Shown here piece after piece: positions 23,501 to 36,829 of a DNA stretch of 64,000 bases. Source of the DNA: Gloeophyllum trabeum ATCC 11539 (lineage: Eukaryota > Basidiomycota > Agaricomycetes > Gloeophyllales > Gloeophyllaceae); NCBI RefSeq assembly GCF_000344685.1, contig NW_006920410.1, positions 3,625,634 through 3,689,633 on the forward strand, given 5' to 3'. Both the position numbers and the translations under genes were made by a program. Under the pieces are notes generated by a model. It was not told where the DNA came from and did not search any database. It worked only from the letters and a program-made list of their open reading frames with translations. Positions within the stretch are counted from its first letter, which is position 1. Each line of letters begins with the position of its first letter.

Positions 23501-25839
23501 CAACACGCGCGACCGCGTTACAAAGATCTGGCGAGGTTTGGGCAACGAAGTGCTGCTCAGCTCCCACGACCTCTGTATACCAAGCATCTTGAACAACATG
23601 GTCGTGGTTTTGCTGGGTCGCGAAGTCAGACCTAGCTGATAACGCGAAGTTGATAGCTACTGACCCGGTTCCACTTCTTCCGATCACATAACAAGAAGAA
23701 GGATGTTCTATTACCTCCCGCTCCTGCGGTCTGCGGTAATAAGCATAAGCGTGTATGTAGGTTACTAAGCAGGCACCCTCTGACTCACGACACTGCGAAG
23801 ACGTGAGCGACGTCTCGATCGGCCAGTATACCTGGTAAAGATCAGTAAGGTGCCCATGATTAGTAAACGAAACATACTATTGAGAAGAGCCTTAGGTCAT
23901 GTCAGTCATGGCAGGACTCCGCAAAATTACAATACACACCTGTGATAGCGTGACAAATTTCTCCAAGCTAGGGCACCTTTCAGAAAAATGGTACATCAGC
24001 TGGAAGTCATGAGACGTACACAAGAAGGGAATGAATCTGCGGCAACCAACGTTAAATCCGATTCAATGTCAAAGTAGGGTGAACGTACCTCCTGTAAGTA
24101 CTCGCATGGTATGCGGTAAGTCGGCTCCTCTTGAGCTTGTGGTAGCATCTCTTGCGGAGGGAATGAGGCAGGTGTATACACGTTGTCCCCAGTCACAGCA
24201 GGGCGATTGCGAAAAGCACATCTTTAACATGTCAATATGCATTACTTCCATAACGGTCACTTCAACCATACCTGCGCCTGTACTCTCGACCTCTGCTTGA
24301 AAGCTGGTGACCGACATAATCCCAAAGCCTGTCGTCCATTTGTGCGTGCGTATATACACCAAATACCTTGATAACTGCATGTCCGATACCACTTTCACAT
24401 ATGATCTGCATGGGCCGTGTTTGTCCTACTCACCTTGCCGCTCCACCTGAAAACGGTACTATTTAACCAAAAGCCATACATCTCAATCAAAGGAGTACTC
24501 ACATCACTGTCGAACTCGGGAATGCAGTCAATTTGGTACTTCGGTTCGTAGGGTTAGTCATGCAAGCAGAGGATGGGAAATAGCAGCTCGTACTCACCAC
24601 CAGTCGCAGATCCCTGGACATCTTCGCTTCATAGATAGGCACTTGCAGATTGGGACCTGTAAGCCTCTTCTGGTTATCGCCGGAGAAATGGCCGTTGGAC
24701 AGCTCCCTATACCCATACGTTAATCGATACAGCCCATATATCTGAGACGAGCGCGCACTTGATTTTCTTGATGATAATACGAAAGGTCTTTGAATCCTTT
24801 CTGCGTGCCTCCCGGATATCCGCGTTGGCTCGCGTCGAGATAAGGATGTGCCAGTCGCCGAGACCTTTGGCACTTTCAAAGTAGAGCGCCGCTTTCATAG
24901 GTTGTATGATAGGGTATGCGGGCGCATCATCGTCACTAGCTATTTCAGCATTAGCTACCTCGGTATTCATAACCGGACTCGTCGACGCCGACTGCAGCTG
25001 AGCTGGTGCACCTGGCACCCCGATGCTCTTCAGGTGTTCGCGTAGCGATGGACGTCGAAGTACATTGAGATAGTACTGTTTATACTGATGAGTTACTTGA
25101 ACGGGAGATGCAAATAAAACAGACCTGTAGAAGGCCCTTCAGGTCATGAAAGATATCCGCAGCGAGCTTGTCGGCGAGCTGTGGCGACGCAGGGACAGCG
25201 ACACCCAGATTATTGAACGGCGTAGGATCGACGGGTCCTCTGTTTATTTGCCGGGTCTTCTTCTGCTGCCGTTGAGTCTTCGGTTTTACCCTGACAAACC
25301 TGTTGGTCTGGAAGTCAGGATTAGTCTCTTCCTCTTCGGCGTTGTCGACGAAGTTTAGGGTCTGCAGGGCAGCGAGAATCGACCCTGCCAGTTCCACTGC
25401 GCGCCGACATTGTGGAAGGTCAATTGGGGTATCGTCCCGGCTAGGATATGGGATAAAGACTAGAGATAGAGACAGTGTCGATACAAATTTCCAAGAGAGG
25501 GAGTCTTCGAAGCCTTGACTATGAGTTGGGAATTGATCCAGGAGCATCCCACGAAGAGATGAGTATAGTTTGTCATTAACAGCTGCAAGACGGGAGATCT
25601 CAGTGCTCGTATACGTAAAGGTGACGGAAGTGTTGAAGCATACCCGACATGAAGAGATGCAAGAGCGGAGGAACGGAAAGAAGTGCTTCCATGCAGGGCT
25701 CGATAGTCTTCCCATCCAAGATGCCCTCGAGCACCTCGACAGTAGCGTCGATGGAATCAGGAGCCCAGCTCTCTGGCTTAAATAAATCGGTGTTGAGAAT
25801 ATCATACGTTCCTATAGTACTTGAGGTGCGTTGCTTCAT
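17548..25839 (-). CDS. TRANK1-like giant UvrD/SF1 helicase with TPR-like repeats
   Basis: A multi-exon gene of about 8.3 kb, which I estimate at over 2,000 residues. The ATG at 25837-25839 follows an in-frame stop and gives MKQRTSSTIGTYDILNTDLF. The N-terminal third is helical and unassigned. The SF1 helicase core follows: Walker A VIGRSGTG-KTTTMLFKML (split by an intron near 23635) and PRQIFVTRSRVLAGRVEEYF. Next come the Walker B region YVDEVQDN (about 22490-22600), LFWAGDSAQTISVGSSFRFD, FQLTTNYRSHGGIVRCAHSI, LYESKGLEFDDV and FLYVAITRARNNLWIFD. The C-terminal part has TPR-like helices (YFQAMHCFKRAGMVRETAVA; FLSAKEYTSAAQGFRQAGMF). An IQ-like AAQIIQSSYRRFQRRQR occurs near 18150, and the stop is at 17548. 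Such proteins are frequent in Agaricomycetes, and their cellular role is not established. Many internal splice sites are uncertain. Confidence 0.83.
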
Positions 25840-26367
25840 AATGGATACAGACGGGTATTATGCTGGGATGCTATGCTACACCTTGTAAAGAGTCGGCCGG
25901 TAAGAAGACAGAAAAAGAAACCTGGCAAGATGGGATTGCATCGCAACATACTTGCTGGATCCTTGAGTGCTTCTCTCTGTAATTGAGACGCGCCGCGGAG
26001 CGCGTTTAGGGGCAATTACCAATAACGTAACTAGTAGCCGAGACGGGTGTCCAGCTCGACCTCGAGACTGACACAGAGAAATACAGAATCGTGGAGGATT
26101 TATCGCAGGGAGTTCGCAGCAACAGGGGGTCGTGAGGGTGATGAAGGAAGTTGTGCAGAACGAAAAAGTTGAAGTGGTTGGTGATTATACAAGGGGTATA
26201 CAAGGCATCCTAATTCGGACTTTGAAATGAAGCATTGACGGTCGGGACACGGCTGGCTGTGCGCGACTGAGTGTAACCAGCGTACTCCATCTATCGCTTG
26301 CCGTCGCTGTCCCCTTCGCTGTCTTGTGTCGTCTTGACCAGTGACTTGCAATCCGACTTGAACGACT
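25840..26367. promoter_or_regulatory. divergent promoter region, helicase / Rab
   Basis: The 528 bp lie between head-to-head starts. I see no third gene and no obvious repeat. It should hold both promoters and the 5' leader of the Rab gene. Confidence 0.45.
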
Positions 26368-27253
<886 letters not shown>

Positions 27254-27453
27254 AAGACTCTCTCTGCCTCCGTACATACTGTAGTATAACGCCGGAGTTG
27301 GTTCTTGTCGCTTAACCCTCCTGTTCCATTTTATACAACCTAGGCTGCTTGTTTGGTATAGTTTCACTTGTAATACATTTATCACGGACTTAGAGGACTC
27401 ACTGTGATACCATAGGAAATAGAGCAACGTCGCCCGACCGCCCCACCGCCCGC

Positions 27454-30332
27454 TTATATCGGGGTGGCTAAGTTCCAATTCCCTCCCCACCATCGCTTTA
27501 TGCGTTCCCCTCCCCATTCCTCATATTCTCCACGTGTTACACTGACCTTACTCAGTTCAGCTGTCTTCGCAAAGTCTGCCATCCCTCGCCATGCATCGAG
27601 ACTTCGATCTGACGCTGGCTTTACCTGCAACGGCATTTCAGGAGGCAGAATCGGCCGTAAGGTGCAATGGATCCTTGGCTGTAAACCTGGTAAGCGCGAT
27701 GGTGACCCCGCCAGGAAAACGTTCTATGTGAATGAATCCGTAAGCTTTCGAATTTTCGGCCTGCGTGTACCACATACCTGGACCATCTTCCCCTTTTCAC
27801 CATCCGAAAACCGCGCCATAACATTCTGTAAGACTTCACCGAGACCTGCAGAATCTACTCCAGCCATACTCGGGGAGAACCATGTCTCAGGGACGCGCCA
27901 TCGCTCAACGTTCAGATGCACTCTACTTCTACCTAGCTCCTTGTCAGAATGGATACGGACCAAGCGAATGTCCGCTGAAACTCACCTTCCAGGTCGCCCT
28001 CTTCGTACAGCGGCTTGAAAGCTGAGAGCAGCGCAGACCGTTGTGACAGAATCGATGCGTGAGTATGCTCTGTAGTGAAGTTAGGGTCATGAGCAAGCAA
28101 CTTCTGCTCGATAGCGTGGAGCTGGTTCAGGTCGTCCTCTTCATCAGAGTCCGCTGCTGCAGTGTTCTGCATCTTTGTTTTAGATATCTCTCAGATATAT
28201 TTCGACATTCACGACTCACTATTTGTCGATAGATCGCCCAGTCCGCGTCGTCCGCGCCAAACATATCCTCTGCGCACTGTCAGATGGACTAACGATACCC
28301 ACACCTAACATTAGAGCGCACCTCCACCAGCCTTCCGTCGCTTCTTGGGCACACGGTCATCAGCAGCGAGGTTTGCGATGCTCTTCATCCTCGCTTGTGC
28401 TGCGGCACTCTTACGGTCGCTGAGCTCAATCTTCTTCCGAGCTCGCCCTTTCATTTTATTGATGAGAGCCTGCAGCGCGTCCAATCAATCGAGAAACACG
28501 TCAGCTTGAATACTGCCATCCCATACCTCATGTTCTTTCCGCAGTTTATTTGCCCAAGCTGTGAGATCCCTTTCCCGTTCCTCGTCCTCCATCCGCTCCT
28601 CAGCTTCTCTCTCTTCCCTCTCTCGCTCCTTTTCGCGCCGTGCTCTCGCCCGAGCTTCGAAGCCTGCTTTCATGAGCCTTTGCTTCTTCTTCTCCTTTAG
28701 ACCCTCTTCGTCCAACTTGATAGAATGAGCTAGATCAGTCCAAATACACTACGGGGCAGGACTCACATCAGCATCTGGGACATCGACCAGCGGGAAAGAT
28801 GGTTCGTCTTCCTGTTCGCTACTTAATATTAGAGGACTGGTTGCGGCAGGCAGACGTACCGCAATCGATTCGTCGTCTTCCGCCTCCTTCTTTTTTGCCT
28901 TTTTCAATTCGGCATCTAGTTTCTTGATCGTTGCATCCAGCGCAGCCTCGTTTTCTAATCCCTCCTCTTGAAGCAAGGCCTGCATTATATGGGCAATGTC
29001 GCTCGCTGAGCGGTGCACGTCACGTACCATCCACTCCTTCTTATTTTCCTTGTCTCGTCGTTCTTTCAAATTCAACAGCGCCTGTAGATCCACCTCCTTC
29101 TGCGCTAACTACCAGCCCGTGTCAGGATGTACTGCGAGGAGATCCAAGCGCTTACCCTTTCCAGCCGATTCCTCGCCGCCATCTCCTGCAACTTCTTCCC
29201 TTGCTCCTTACGCTTTTCGGCAATCCTTGCTAGCTCCTCCTCCGTCTTCTCCTCGACCACGGGTACAGTGAAGGGGAACTGTACTATGCGCTCGGACGCC
29301 CGAAGCTCAAGGGGGTCCTTCAGCTTCCGCAGCAGCGCCGGGTAGTCAGTAGCAAATTCGCAGAGGTTTTGGAGCATCCACTGCATTGTACTGTACTGAG
29401 ATAATGAGCTCGGCCAGGACAATATTTGAACGCACGCTGGATTGGACCGTGGTCACTCGCGTCGGGAACGCGGGATATTTCAGCTGTATGAGCTTCAGCA
29501 AGTATTCACTGGCCTGGGAAGCTCCCCAAGGTATGCTGATAATTAGTCTGCACATGAGCGCAGGGACGAGTCGGGAGGAATACTCACCGCTGGGCATGGC
29601 TCATGATGCTCTGTCCGCCTAGCACAGGCACCACAGATGTCGACGCGGTATTGAACGAAATGACGAGCCCGTCAGCCGTATACTGCCTCTCGGGAGGGGG
29701 TAGGTTATTGTGATAGAACGACATCACGGAGTCCACGCAATACGCTAAAGAGGGCACCGAATAGAGCTCAAACATGAGCTCGGACGTCACTACAGGCTCA
29801 TCTTCAGTACTTCGTTACCCAGGCATATACGGGGGACAACTCACAAGCCCTCGAGTGCAACGGTGAACTTAGCCTCTCTGTCATAAGTACAGGGTGCTCG
29901 ACCGCAGGGGTGTCAATCCCAAGCTGGACAAACGCATAATCCAACGCATGTTCCTACGCACCGGGTTAACAACCCACCTCGCCAGAACGTGCACATTTGC
30001 CTACTCACCAGAGCATCAAAGTTCAAGAGGACATCCCCCTCCCAAGGCGTCCTCGCCTGCGCCCTCGCCCCGCTCTCGCAATCCACGCCCTCCCCAAACA
30101 ACAATACCGGCTTATTATGCTTGCGCTCCTTATACTTCGCAATCACATTCGGGCCCGTAAACGGCTCGCCCGCGGTTGCCCACCCCCACCGGAGCGTCGT
30201 CGCGCCGTTGTCGATTACGAGCGGTGTGCCTTTCCCCCGGTGCTCCTCGTACGACGCGGGCGTCCTTACCACCGGCGGCGGCGCAGGCGTCGGGAGCCGT
30301 ATGACGTTCGGGGTCGGAGGCACGGTCGACAT
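27454..30332 (-). CDS. ARP5: actin-related protein 5, INO80 complex subunit
   Basis: This is the Arp5 subunit of the INO80 chromatin remodeller. The ATG at 30330-30332 gives MSTVPPTPNVIRLPTPAPPP. The actin-fold start is LVIDNGATTLRWGWATAGEP. The next parts read TSELMFELYSVPSLAYCVDS, then MSFYHNNLPPPE, then GLVISFNTASTSVVPVLGGQ, which replaces the actin phosphate loops. The Arp5-specific insertion is long, charged and coiled: ELARIAEKRKEQGKKLQEMA, later LNQLHAIEQKLLAHDPNF. The C-terminal actin subdomain has AGLGEVLQNVMAR, DAWRGMADFA and, at the end, RIKRWWGGNWNLATPI. The large insertion between actin subdomains separates Arp5 from conventional actin. About ten introns are needed; the gene converges with the Rab gene. 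Confidence 0.9.
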
Positions 30333-30691
30333 CGTGGTTGCAGTGCGAGGCCCAGGTCGCACCGGGTACGGAAATACTCACTGCGTCCATTCATCAATAC
30401 TCAGTCACAGTGCTAAGTACTAGAGCGCGCTAAGTACGATCACCTTGTTTCCTCTTTGGAAATTGGCCATCTTCAGCCACAGACGCGACTGCCCCGATCT
30501 GAAGTGCATTATCCAAACTACACTAGAAGCTACAAATACTATGTGCAATAATTACATGTCAGCAAGTGCAATAAAATACGCAATGACAGCGTGGAGAGAG
30601 CACATTGAAAGGTTACAATAATAATGATAACAGATGTAGGTATCCCGAGTTCGAATGAATATAGTGCAGAGGTGTCCGGAGGATAGTCTGT
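30333..30691. other. spacer between ARP5 and DOT1
   Basis: This is AT-rich, with DOT1 3' sequence on one side and the ARP5 promoter on the other. No other feature seen. Confidence 0.45.
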
Positions 30692-32813
30692 TCATCTTCT
30701 AGAGCGTGCAGGCCGCGATGAGCTGCGAGATGTATGAAAGCTCTTCACCAGCTCCGCGTACCCCTCGCGATCTACGCGGTGGATATAGTACTGGCCGCCG
30801 CCACTCCCCCATGATACGCTGCCCGAGTGATACTTCATTGCGTACACCTTGAAGATCGTGCTCATATCGTCCACCTACGAGTTACCGAGTCAGATCATGG
30901 ACGCGACGGAAAGTAAAGGAACGGTACGCACGTTGCGTTCCGTCACCCTGCTGTCAACCGGCGCAAACTCCTTCAACGAAACAACAATAGCCCCTTCCTT
31001 CAAATCCAGAAACTTCGGTCTGAGAGCCTCGTTCACTGCCCATCAAAGAAGACATGAGCACACGGTCGCATGTCTCACTGCACAAAACATAACTCACATG
31101 ACTCCTCAAACACCTTATTATTCACAAGCACTACATCCGCCTCCTTCATCAACGCGTCCACTCGCGCACTCCTCAACATATCCCCCTCCTCCAGCTCGAC
31201 CTCCCCTGCCGACACCCCCCACATCCTACACCTTATCTTAAACTGCTCGAGCTGCTCCCTCGCGATCTTCGCCGGCTTCGGCATGACCTCGATCCCATAA
31301 CTTCTACACCCGCTCTGCAGACTCGCCTGCATGGCAATACTCCCCACACCAGAGCCCAGATCCATAAACAGCGACTCAGGCTTGAGACCAGTCGCGCACA
31401 CGATCTCGGCCACGAGCGACGGCATGAGCTCGCCGTACACCTCGGATGAGAACGCGGTGTACTGCCGAAGGGACTGGACGTGCGGGCCCACACACCGCTG
31501 GTAGCACTCGTCCATGATGCGCATCATGACCTTTCTGGGTACTCCACCTGGTGTCCACGTCTTCACCACCTCCTTCAGCGGATTCGGTGGCGCGTCGTCA
31601 AAGGGATCAGGGGAAAGGGGCGGGTACTTGAACGATCCAAAGAGGTCGTTGATGTGCGCCATCGCCTTCAAGAATGCCGGTCCATCTTGTCTGTGTATCG
31701 CTCGCTGGACGGCGCGGAGGTACCCCCCGGGCGGTGGCGGGCTGTCGGAGAGGGATGATAAACTGGTCAAGGTTGAGCCTAACGACGAGCTACTCGACGA
31801 AGACAGACTCGTCAGGGTGGATGTAGTGGAATGGGCAGGTGAAGGAAACGCGGACAGGAGGGGTGAACTGGGTGGTGTGACGTCCGCAATGTTGTCCGTG
31901 GGTATCGGGCCCACCAGTACCCGCTGCTCCGGACTGAGGTAGTCTGCTCAAGGACTTAGTAGAGTATTCATGAAAGAATTCAATGCACTCACGTTCTACA
32001 ATAACATGCAGTGTCTTCTCCAGACACATGATGGGGTTGTAATGATCTTTATCTTTGGGTGCCAGAAGGATGAATCTGACACGTCATCAGACATGACAGA
32101 ATCGACGGGTAGTGACACTCACCGTTCGCTGGCGTTGCTGTTAGGATACTCTAGCTCTACACTGGGATAATCGGTCGGATGCGGGTCGAACGAGGCGTCC
32201 TTTGGGTCGTCCGGATTTCGGAAATCTATGCACGTGTAAATATCCGGAGTCCAATCAGCAAACGCCGATTCAGCTTACAGGCTTTGTATCCTTTCATCAA
32301 GCTCTTCACAACATCTTCACAACTCAAGAACCCAGGGCCGGGCTTACCGCCTTCCCGAATCCAGCATTCGCGCGAAATAGGGGCATCAGGCGCAGGGTGC
32401 ACCGAGACTGACCTCGATCGGCTATTGCGATATATAGGCTCCGGCGTCGACACCGACGTCTGTGGGCGCGCCGAGGACGAGCGCGAGGCGGGAGTGGCGG
32501 ATTTGCCCGAGGACGCTGCGCTCTTCCTGAGCGGCGGCGAGACGCGTTGCTTCTTCGTGTTCTTGGGTGCAGGACGCGCCGAGGCGGGCTCCCCACGCTT
32601 CCTGCTCTCGCTCGGCGCCGCCGATCGCGACGACGACGCGTGCGGCTGCGCGGTGGCGGGCGTGGGCTGCGAGCGCGGGACCTGGATGGGTCTGACGACC
32701 ACGCGGGTCGACGTCGTCGAGGACGACGAGGACGATGAGGAAAGGGTGTTTGGAGGCCTCGTCCGTGATGTGAAGAAGTCGGAGGACTTTAGCGGAGAAG
32801 GATTCGAGAGCAT
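30692..32813 (-). CDS. DOT1: histone H3-K79 methyltransferase DOT1
   Basis: Dot1 methylates lysine 79 in the core of histone H3, using SAM and a non-SET fold. I start at the ATG at 32811-32813 (MLSNPSPLKSSDFFTSR). The N-terminal region is Ser/Pro/Arg-rich and basic, fitting nucleosome binding. The catalytic domain has KVMMRIMDECYQRCVGPHVQ, then TAFSSEVYGELMPSLVAEIV. The SAM motif is FMDLGSGVGSIAMQASLQSG. The substrate-side motif VVLVNNKVFEES is followed, after an intron, by RPKFLDLKEGAIVVSLKEF-like sequence on minus 31020-30950 and DDMSTIFKVYAMKYHSGSVS. The C-terminus is HTSRSSSRPARSRR. The order and spacing of motifs match the family; upstream exon use near 31900-32280 is approximate. Confidence 0.93.
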
Positions 32814-33803
32814 CGTGGCGGACAGTGACAAAGGGAAAAATGGAGGGATGCGGGTATGGCGATGAGGTCAAAAGGAGACTCTCGGGCCTCGCGTCTTGCC
32901 GCCGGGGACCACGTGGTCTGGCTGTGTAAGCGCCTATATCTAGCCACAAGCACCCTTGCATTGCCCCCTTCGCAGTCCACAACCCGTACGCAGCACGGCG
33001 GAAATGAGGTCAAAGCGATGCAAGGCTTAGAAAAGGAGACCGGTATCTGAAGTAGTCGAATAAGGCCAGAATCCGACCACCTGGAGACTAAACTTGGACT
33101 AAACATCTTGGGAACCGAGCGCAGCTTCGACATGGACCTTGCCCCATGCAGATCAGGAAGTCCATATGTACAGGGTAGCAGACGCAAGAGAAATCGACAT
33201 GAGAGACGAGACGCAACCGAGCATAGATAGCAGCACGCACTCCCAGCGTCGATGTGGAGCGATGGTCCAGTGGATGCCACAAACAAATAGAAACAAGCAG
33301 CGTCTAGGTCGCCACAATCACCATTTCATTTCCTTCTGCACCAAGGATCTCCTCACATGCAGCGACAGTAACATCTCAGGGCGCAGCTTCATATCGTCGT
33401 GAAAAAAGTCGAGGAGAAATCACCCCCATGGGGATCTGATGTGTCGCCTCGCAGGTTCATCTTCCCGATCGCGAGTCCCTGACACGGAGTAATCTGCTAT
33501 AATACATCCATTTCATTGCCAACCGATGCCAACCGAGCATAACGAAACCAGACATGTAGAGGTAGAGTAGAACACCAGTACGTGCGCGACGAATACCCGA
33601 GACCGAGCCTATTTATTTAAATAGCGAAACCAAGCGACAGCGAGAGACAGAAACATCGATACATGACATAAATGAAGTGACTGAATGGGATACGAAGACA
33701 TGTACATGCGTGCGTGATGTAGTGTCCCGTGGAGCAGTGACAGACAATGCAGGGGTGAGGGATAAAATACAGGGAATCAGAGAAACGCACGAGCAAAAGT
33801 AAC
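32814..33803. other. 1 kb intergenic region between DOT1 and the bZIP gene
   Basis: DOT1 promoter sequence lies on the left and the long 3' end of the bZIP gene on the right. The short open frames here do not resemble known proteins, and I saw no repeat or RNA gene. Confidence 0.45.
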
Positions 33804-36020
33804 TCAATGCTGCACCCCCTGCTTCTTCGCCTGCAGCCTATCCAATATACATTGCACGCCCGCCGGCTCAAGGACAACCTTTGTCCCATCACACTTGGCC
33901 TTCTTCGTAAACTCTGAGCAGAGCTCATTGATATCAATGTCCTGCTTGAACAACCCCTCGTCAGCGACCGCGAGAACTAAATCAAAAGAACCCCACGCAC
34001 CTTGAACTTCGGATCGCTCGTGATACTCCGCCACGCAGCCAGCACCTCGACGTTCCGCTCGCTCGCCTCCGTCCGCGGGATATTACTCCCCTTACATACC
34101 ACCATCTCCTCGCCACCGTCCCCGCCCTGCGCCTTCCGCAGCACGGGGAACGGCTGTACAGGCGTGCCCCCATTGCCAGTCACGAAGGGGCTCGCGCCCT
34201 GCGCCTCGATGCACTTGCCCAGCTCCGCCTTCGTCTTCGGACACTCCTTCGGTCCCCCGATATTGGAACAGCTGAGCGTCGGCGTGAGCGGCGAGGACGA
34301 CGACGACGATGACGAGGACGGCGTCTGCTCCGTCCCAGAGGACAGCGAGGACGGCGACCCACTGGCATGGTGCGACACGGGGCTCATCGTGTCCCCCGGC
34401 GAGCGCGCTACAAGCGCATTAAAGTCGACCGTACCCGTCGACGTCAAGAAGTTGCCGCCAAACAGGTCGTCGAAGCTCTGCATCGTCGAATCGCCATTAT
34501 TCCCGTTGTGTTGTTGTTGTTGTTGTTGTTGTTGCTGCTGCTGCTGCTGTTGGCCATTACTGTTCCCGTTCGAACTATGGCTGTTCGCAGCCCCGCTGGC
34601 ATACGACGGGCTCGGTATCGATCCCGGCCAGGGCAGGAACTGATTAAATTCGAACGTCTGGCCCGTGCTCCCGCTACCGGGGCCCGTGCTGGCCGGGCTC
34701 GCAAACGTCGGATACGATTGTTGTCCCTGCTGCTGCTGGGGCTGCTCATACTCCGGCGCAGGCTCCGCGAAGCTCATAAACAAAGGATTGCTCGCGATCG
34801 TCCTGTACGGACTCCGCCCGCCGCCGCCATCGTAGCCCATGTCCATGTGCACGTCCGGCTGCTCGCTCAGCGCGGCGGCGTCGAACGTTGTGAGCGCGTT
34901 AAAGTCGATCGTCTCCGGCACGAGCACGGGCGCCGCGTGCGGGACCGTGGCGGATGGCGGGGAGGAAAAGTTGAAGGTGTAGTCGCGCAGCGCGGCGTAC
35001 AGCGGCTGTGTGTTCGGCTTGGCGGTGAAAGGCGGCGAGGAGGGCCCGGCGGCGGAGGAGGGCGAGGCGGTGGAGGTAGAAGGCATGTTGAAGGTGAAAG
35101 CTGCTTGTTTGAGCTGCATGTTCTCGGATTGGAGGCGCTGGAGGAGATCGCGGAGGTTCTCGTTTTCGGACTGGGTGACGGCGTTCTTGGCTTCGAGAGC
35201 CGCTACCTTGTCTTCGAGCTGAACGGGTAGACTTGGCAATTAGTTCATGCACTCGCAATGGGAGAAGGCGGGTGGCAAAGATAGGAATCTCCGAAGCAAA
35301 TGCGATCCGCGATAAACACTTACGTCTCGAACATGTTTCTCCTTGCGCTCCCTGAACGCCCGCTGAGCAGCACGGTTCTGCTCTTTGCGCTTTAATAGCC
35401 GCGACTCGTCCTACACCGCAACCAGGTCGGCATAGACAGCAAACATTCGTAGACGACACCGCGCACCTGGTGTGGATTGCCCGTCGATTTTCTTCTTGAC
35501 GACGTACCCTTTTTGGCGCCAGCGGTGTCTGATGCGACAAACCAGAAGCCCGAGAAATGATATGTTATTACGGTGAACACCAATCAGAGGACACGAGAGC
35601 AAGAAACAGACCATTGGGGTGCGCTGTCTTACGGCTGGGGCCATCTTCGACGTCCTCGCCGCTGGCTTTGCGCTTCAGCTCTCCATGGGCGCTCTCGACC
35701 TGAGAACCGGAGTAAGCGGCAGACTGCCTACGCGAGCTAGTGTCTGTATGTACGCTGGGTGGCGAGGGGGAACTCTCGTCGGAGCTGCTAGGGCTGCCAC
35801 TGCCGTTATTACCATTATATCTTGTCAGGCTCTGCGGATCGACACCGTCGAGGCCGTTGACGCCTGGCGAGAGCGAGAAAAGGGAATTAGCGGTGGGGGA
35901 GTCGTTGGAAACAAACTGCTTTTGAAGAAGGGCGAGAAAGTCGTCGTCTGGAAGCTGCGAGAAGGAAACGGGCTGCTGGGAGAGATCCCAGAGCGAGGGG
36001 ACGCCGTTGAACGCCTCCAT
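33804..36020 (-). CDS. YAP1: Yap1/Pap1-type bZIP oxidative-stress regulator
   Basis: A nuclear regulator whose export is blocked when its cysteines are oxidised. The ATG at 36018-36020 gives MEAFNGVPSLWDLSQQPVSF. The bZIP basic region reads DESRLLKRKEQNRAAQRAFR followed by ERKEKHVRD, and the zipper is LEDKVAALEAKNAVTQSENE. A 14-glutamine run lies in the middle. The N-terminal cysteine-rich domain is ECPKTKAELGKC. The C-terminal one carries three cysteines in NELCSEFTKKAKC and GVQCILDRL, and the protein ends KKQGVQH. Q-N-R-A-A-Q-R-A-F-R in the basic region is the Yap-family signature. Four short introns are needed. Upstream DNA holds several AP-1-type sites, which fits autoregulation. Confidence 0.93.
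34511..34552 (-). repeat. CAA/CAG trinucleotide tract coding for 14 glutamines
   Basis: On the plus strand this is eight TTG, five CTG and one TTG in frame, read as glutamine on the coding strand within the bZIP protein. It is interrupted enough (CAA and CAG mixed) to be fairly stable, but is a likely length polymorphism. Confidence 0.9.
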
Positions 36021-36073
36021 CGGTGACGAGTGGGGATAGATTGTTAAGCAGCGGCCAAGGCAGGTTAATGCGG

Positions 36074-36080
36074 TGACTAA
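36074..36080 (+). promoter_or_regulatory. AP-1/Yap-type site TGACTAA
   Basis: TGACTAA lies 54 bp upstream of the bZIP start codon. TGACTAA and TTACTAA are the usual Yap-family recognition cores. Binding is inferred, not shown. Confidence 0.35.
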
Positions 36081-36380
36081 AAAAGCGGGTAGACCAAGTA
36101 TGCTGACTCGTCGACGACGGCGACGACGGCGGCGGGAGCGTCGAGCAGGATGTGGTGTGAAACAAACAGCGCGGAGCAGGACGTCGGCCTGATCGCCAGT
36201 TTGGTGCTGTCGGCCGCACGGTCCACGCCTTCCTTTCTGGGAGGTCCCGCGGTCTTCGGCGCTCGCACAGTCTCCGCCCTGCACCGTCTGCGACGAGCGC
36301 TAAGGGAGTCTGCTCGTTGCCTGATGCTTGCGCGTTCCTGCCGAGGACCCTCTCCGACGCGCTACCGACGACTGCTGGAC

Positions 36381-36387
36381 TGACTCA
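36381..36387 (+). promoter_or_regulatory. consensus AP-1 site TGACTCA
   Basis: A perfect palindromic AP-1 heptamer about 360 bp upstream of the bZIP start codon. It is a plausible autoregulatory site. Confidence 0.35.
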
Positions 36388-36822
36388 CTCCTCTGATCGT
36401 TGATTGCGATTAATCGCTCAATTCGAAACTCGTCTTCCCCAACTTTTTGGCTGCACATTCGCTGACAAATTCGTTTGTTTTACCAGCGACCAGATCACGA
36501 GAGCGCCGAATCGAGTCGGTGGACCTCGGGGGATGGTACGAACGGCCGACGCTATAGATAGGCACGGATCCGAGTGCAGCCTGTGCCTTCAACAACTCCA
36601 GGCCGAGCGGTGCATGTCTGAGCATCTTCCTTCTCTGAACATCGTATCCGTGTCATTCATGACGTCGTTTCATAGTCCTCGTTGTTCCGCTCGTCCTGAG
36701 CGCTCCGGAAAACATATATCGCTGAACATGATGTTACAGTTCTGTCAAATGAAAGCGCCCTTGTTCCCGGTCTGCACCGCGCGCCGCCTTGCCCCATGCA
36801 GCGACGGCTCGTTAGCACCTCC

Positions 36823-36829
36823 TTAGTCA
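36823..36829 (-). promoter_or_regulatory. AP-1/Yap-type site (TTAGTCA on the plus strand)
   Basis: This is the reverse complement of TGACTAA, about 800 bp upstream of the bZIP start. A third match supports autoregulation weakly, because a heptamer is expected by chance every few kilobases. Confidence 0.25.

Noticed and set aside
32179..32865. 228-codon plus-strand frame opposite the DOT1 N-terminus
   Set aside because: The minus strand joins to the DOT1 catalytic exons; the plus frame has no resemblance to known proteins.
34367..35230. 287-codon plus-strand frame rich in Arg and Leu
   Set aside because: It is the antisense shadow of the Yap1-type coding exon; the leucine run is the complement of the glutamine tract.
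36404..36826. 140-codon plus frame in the bZIP upstream region
   Set aside because: No start context, splice partner or family similarity; it could equally be chance in a 1.9 kb spacer.
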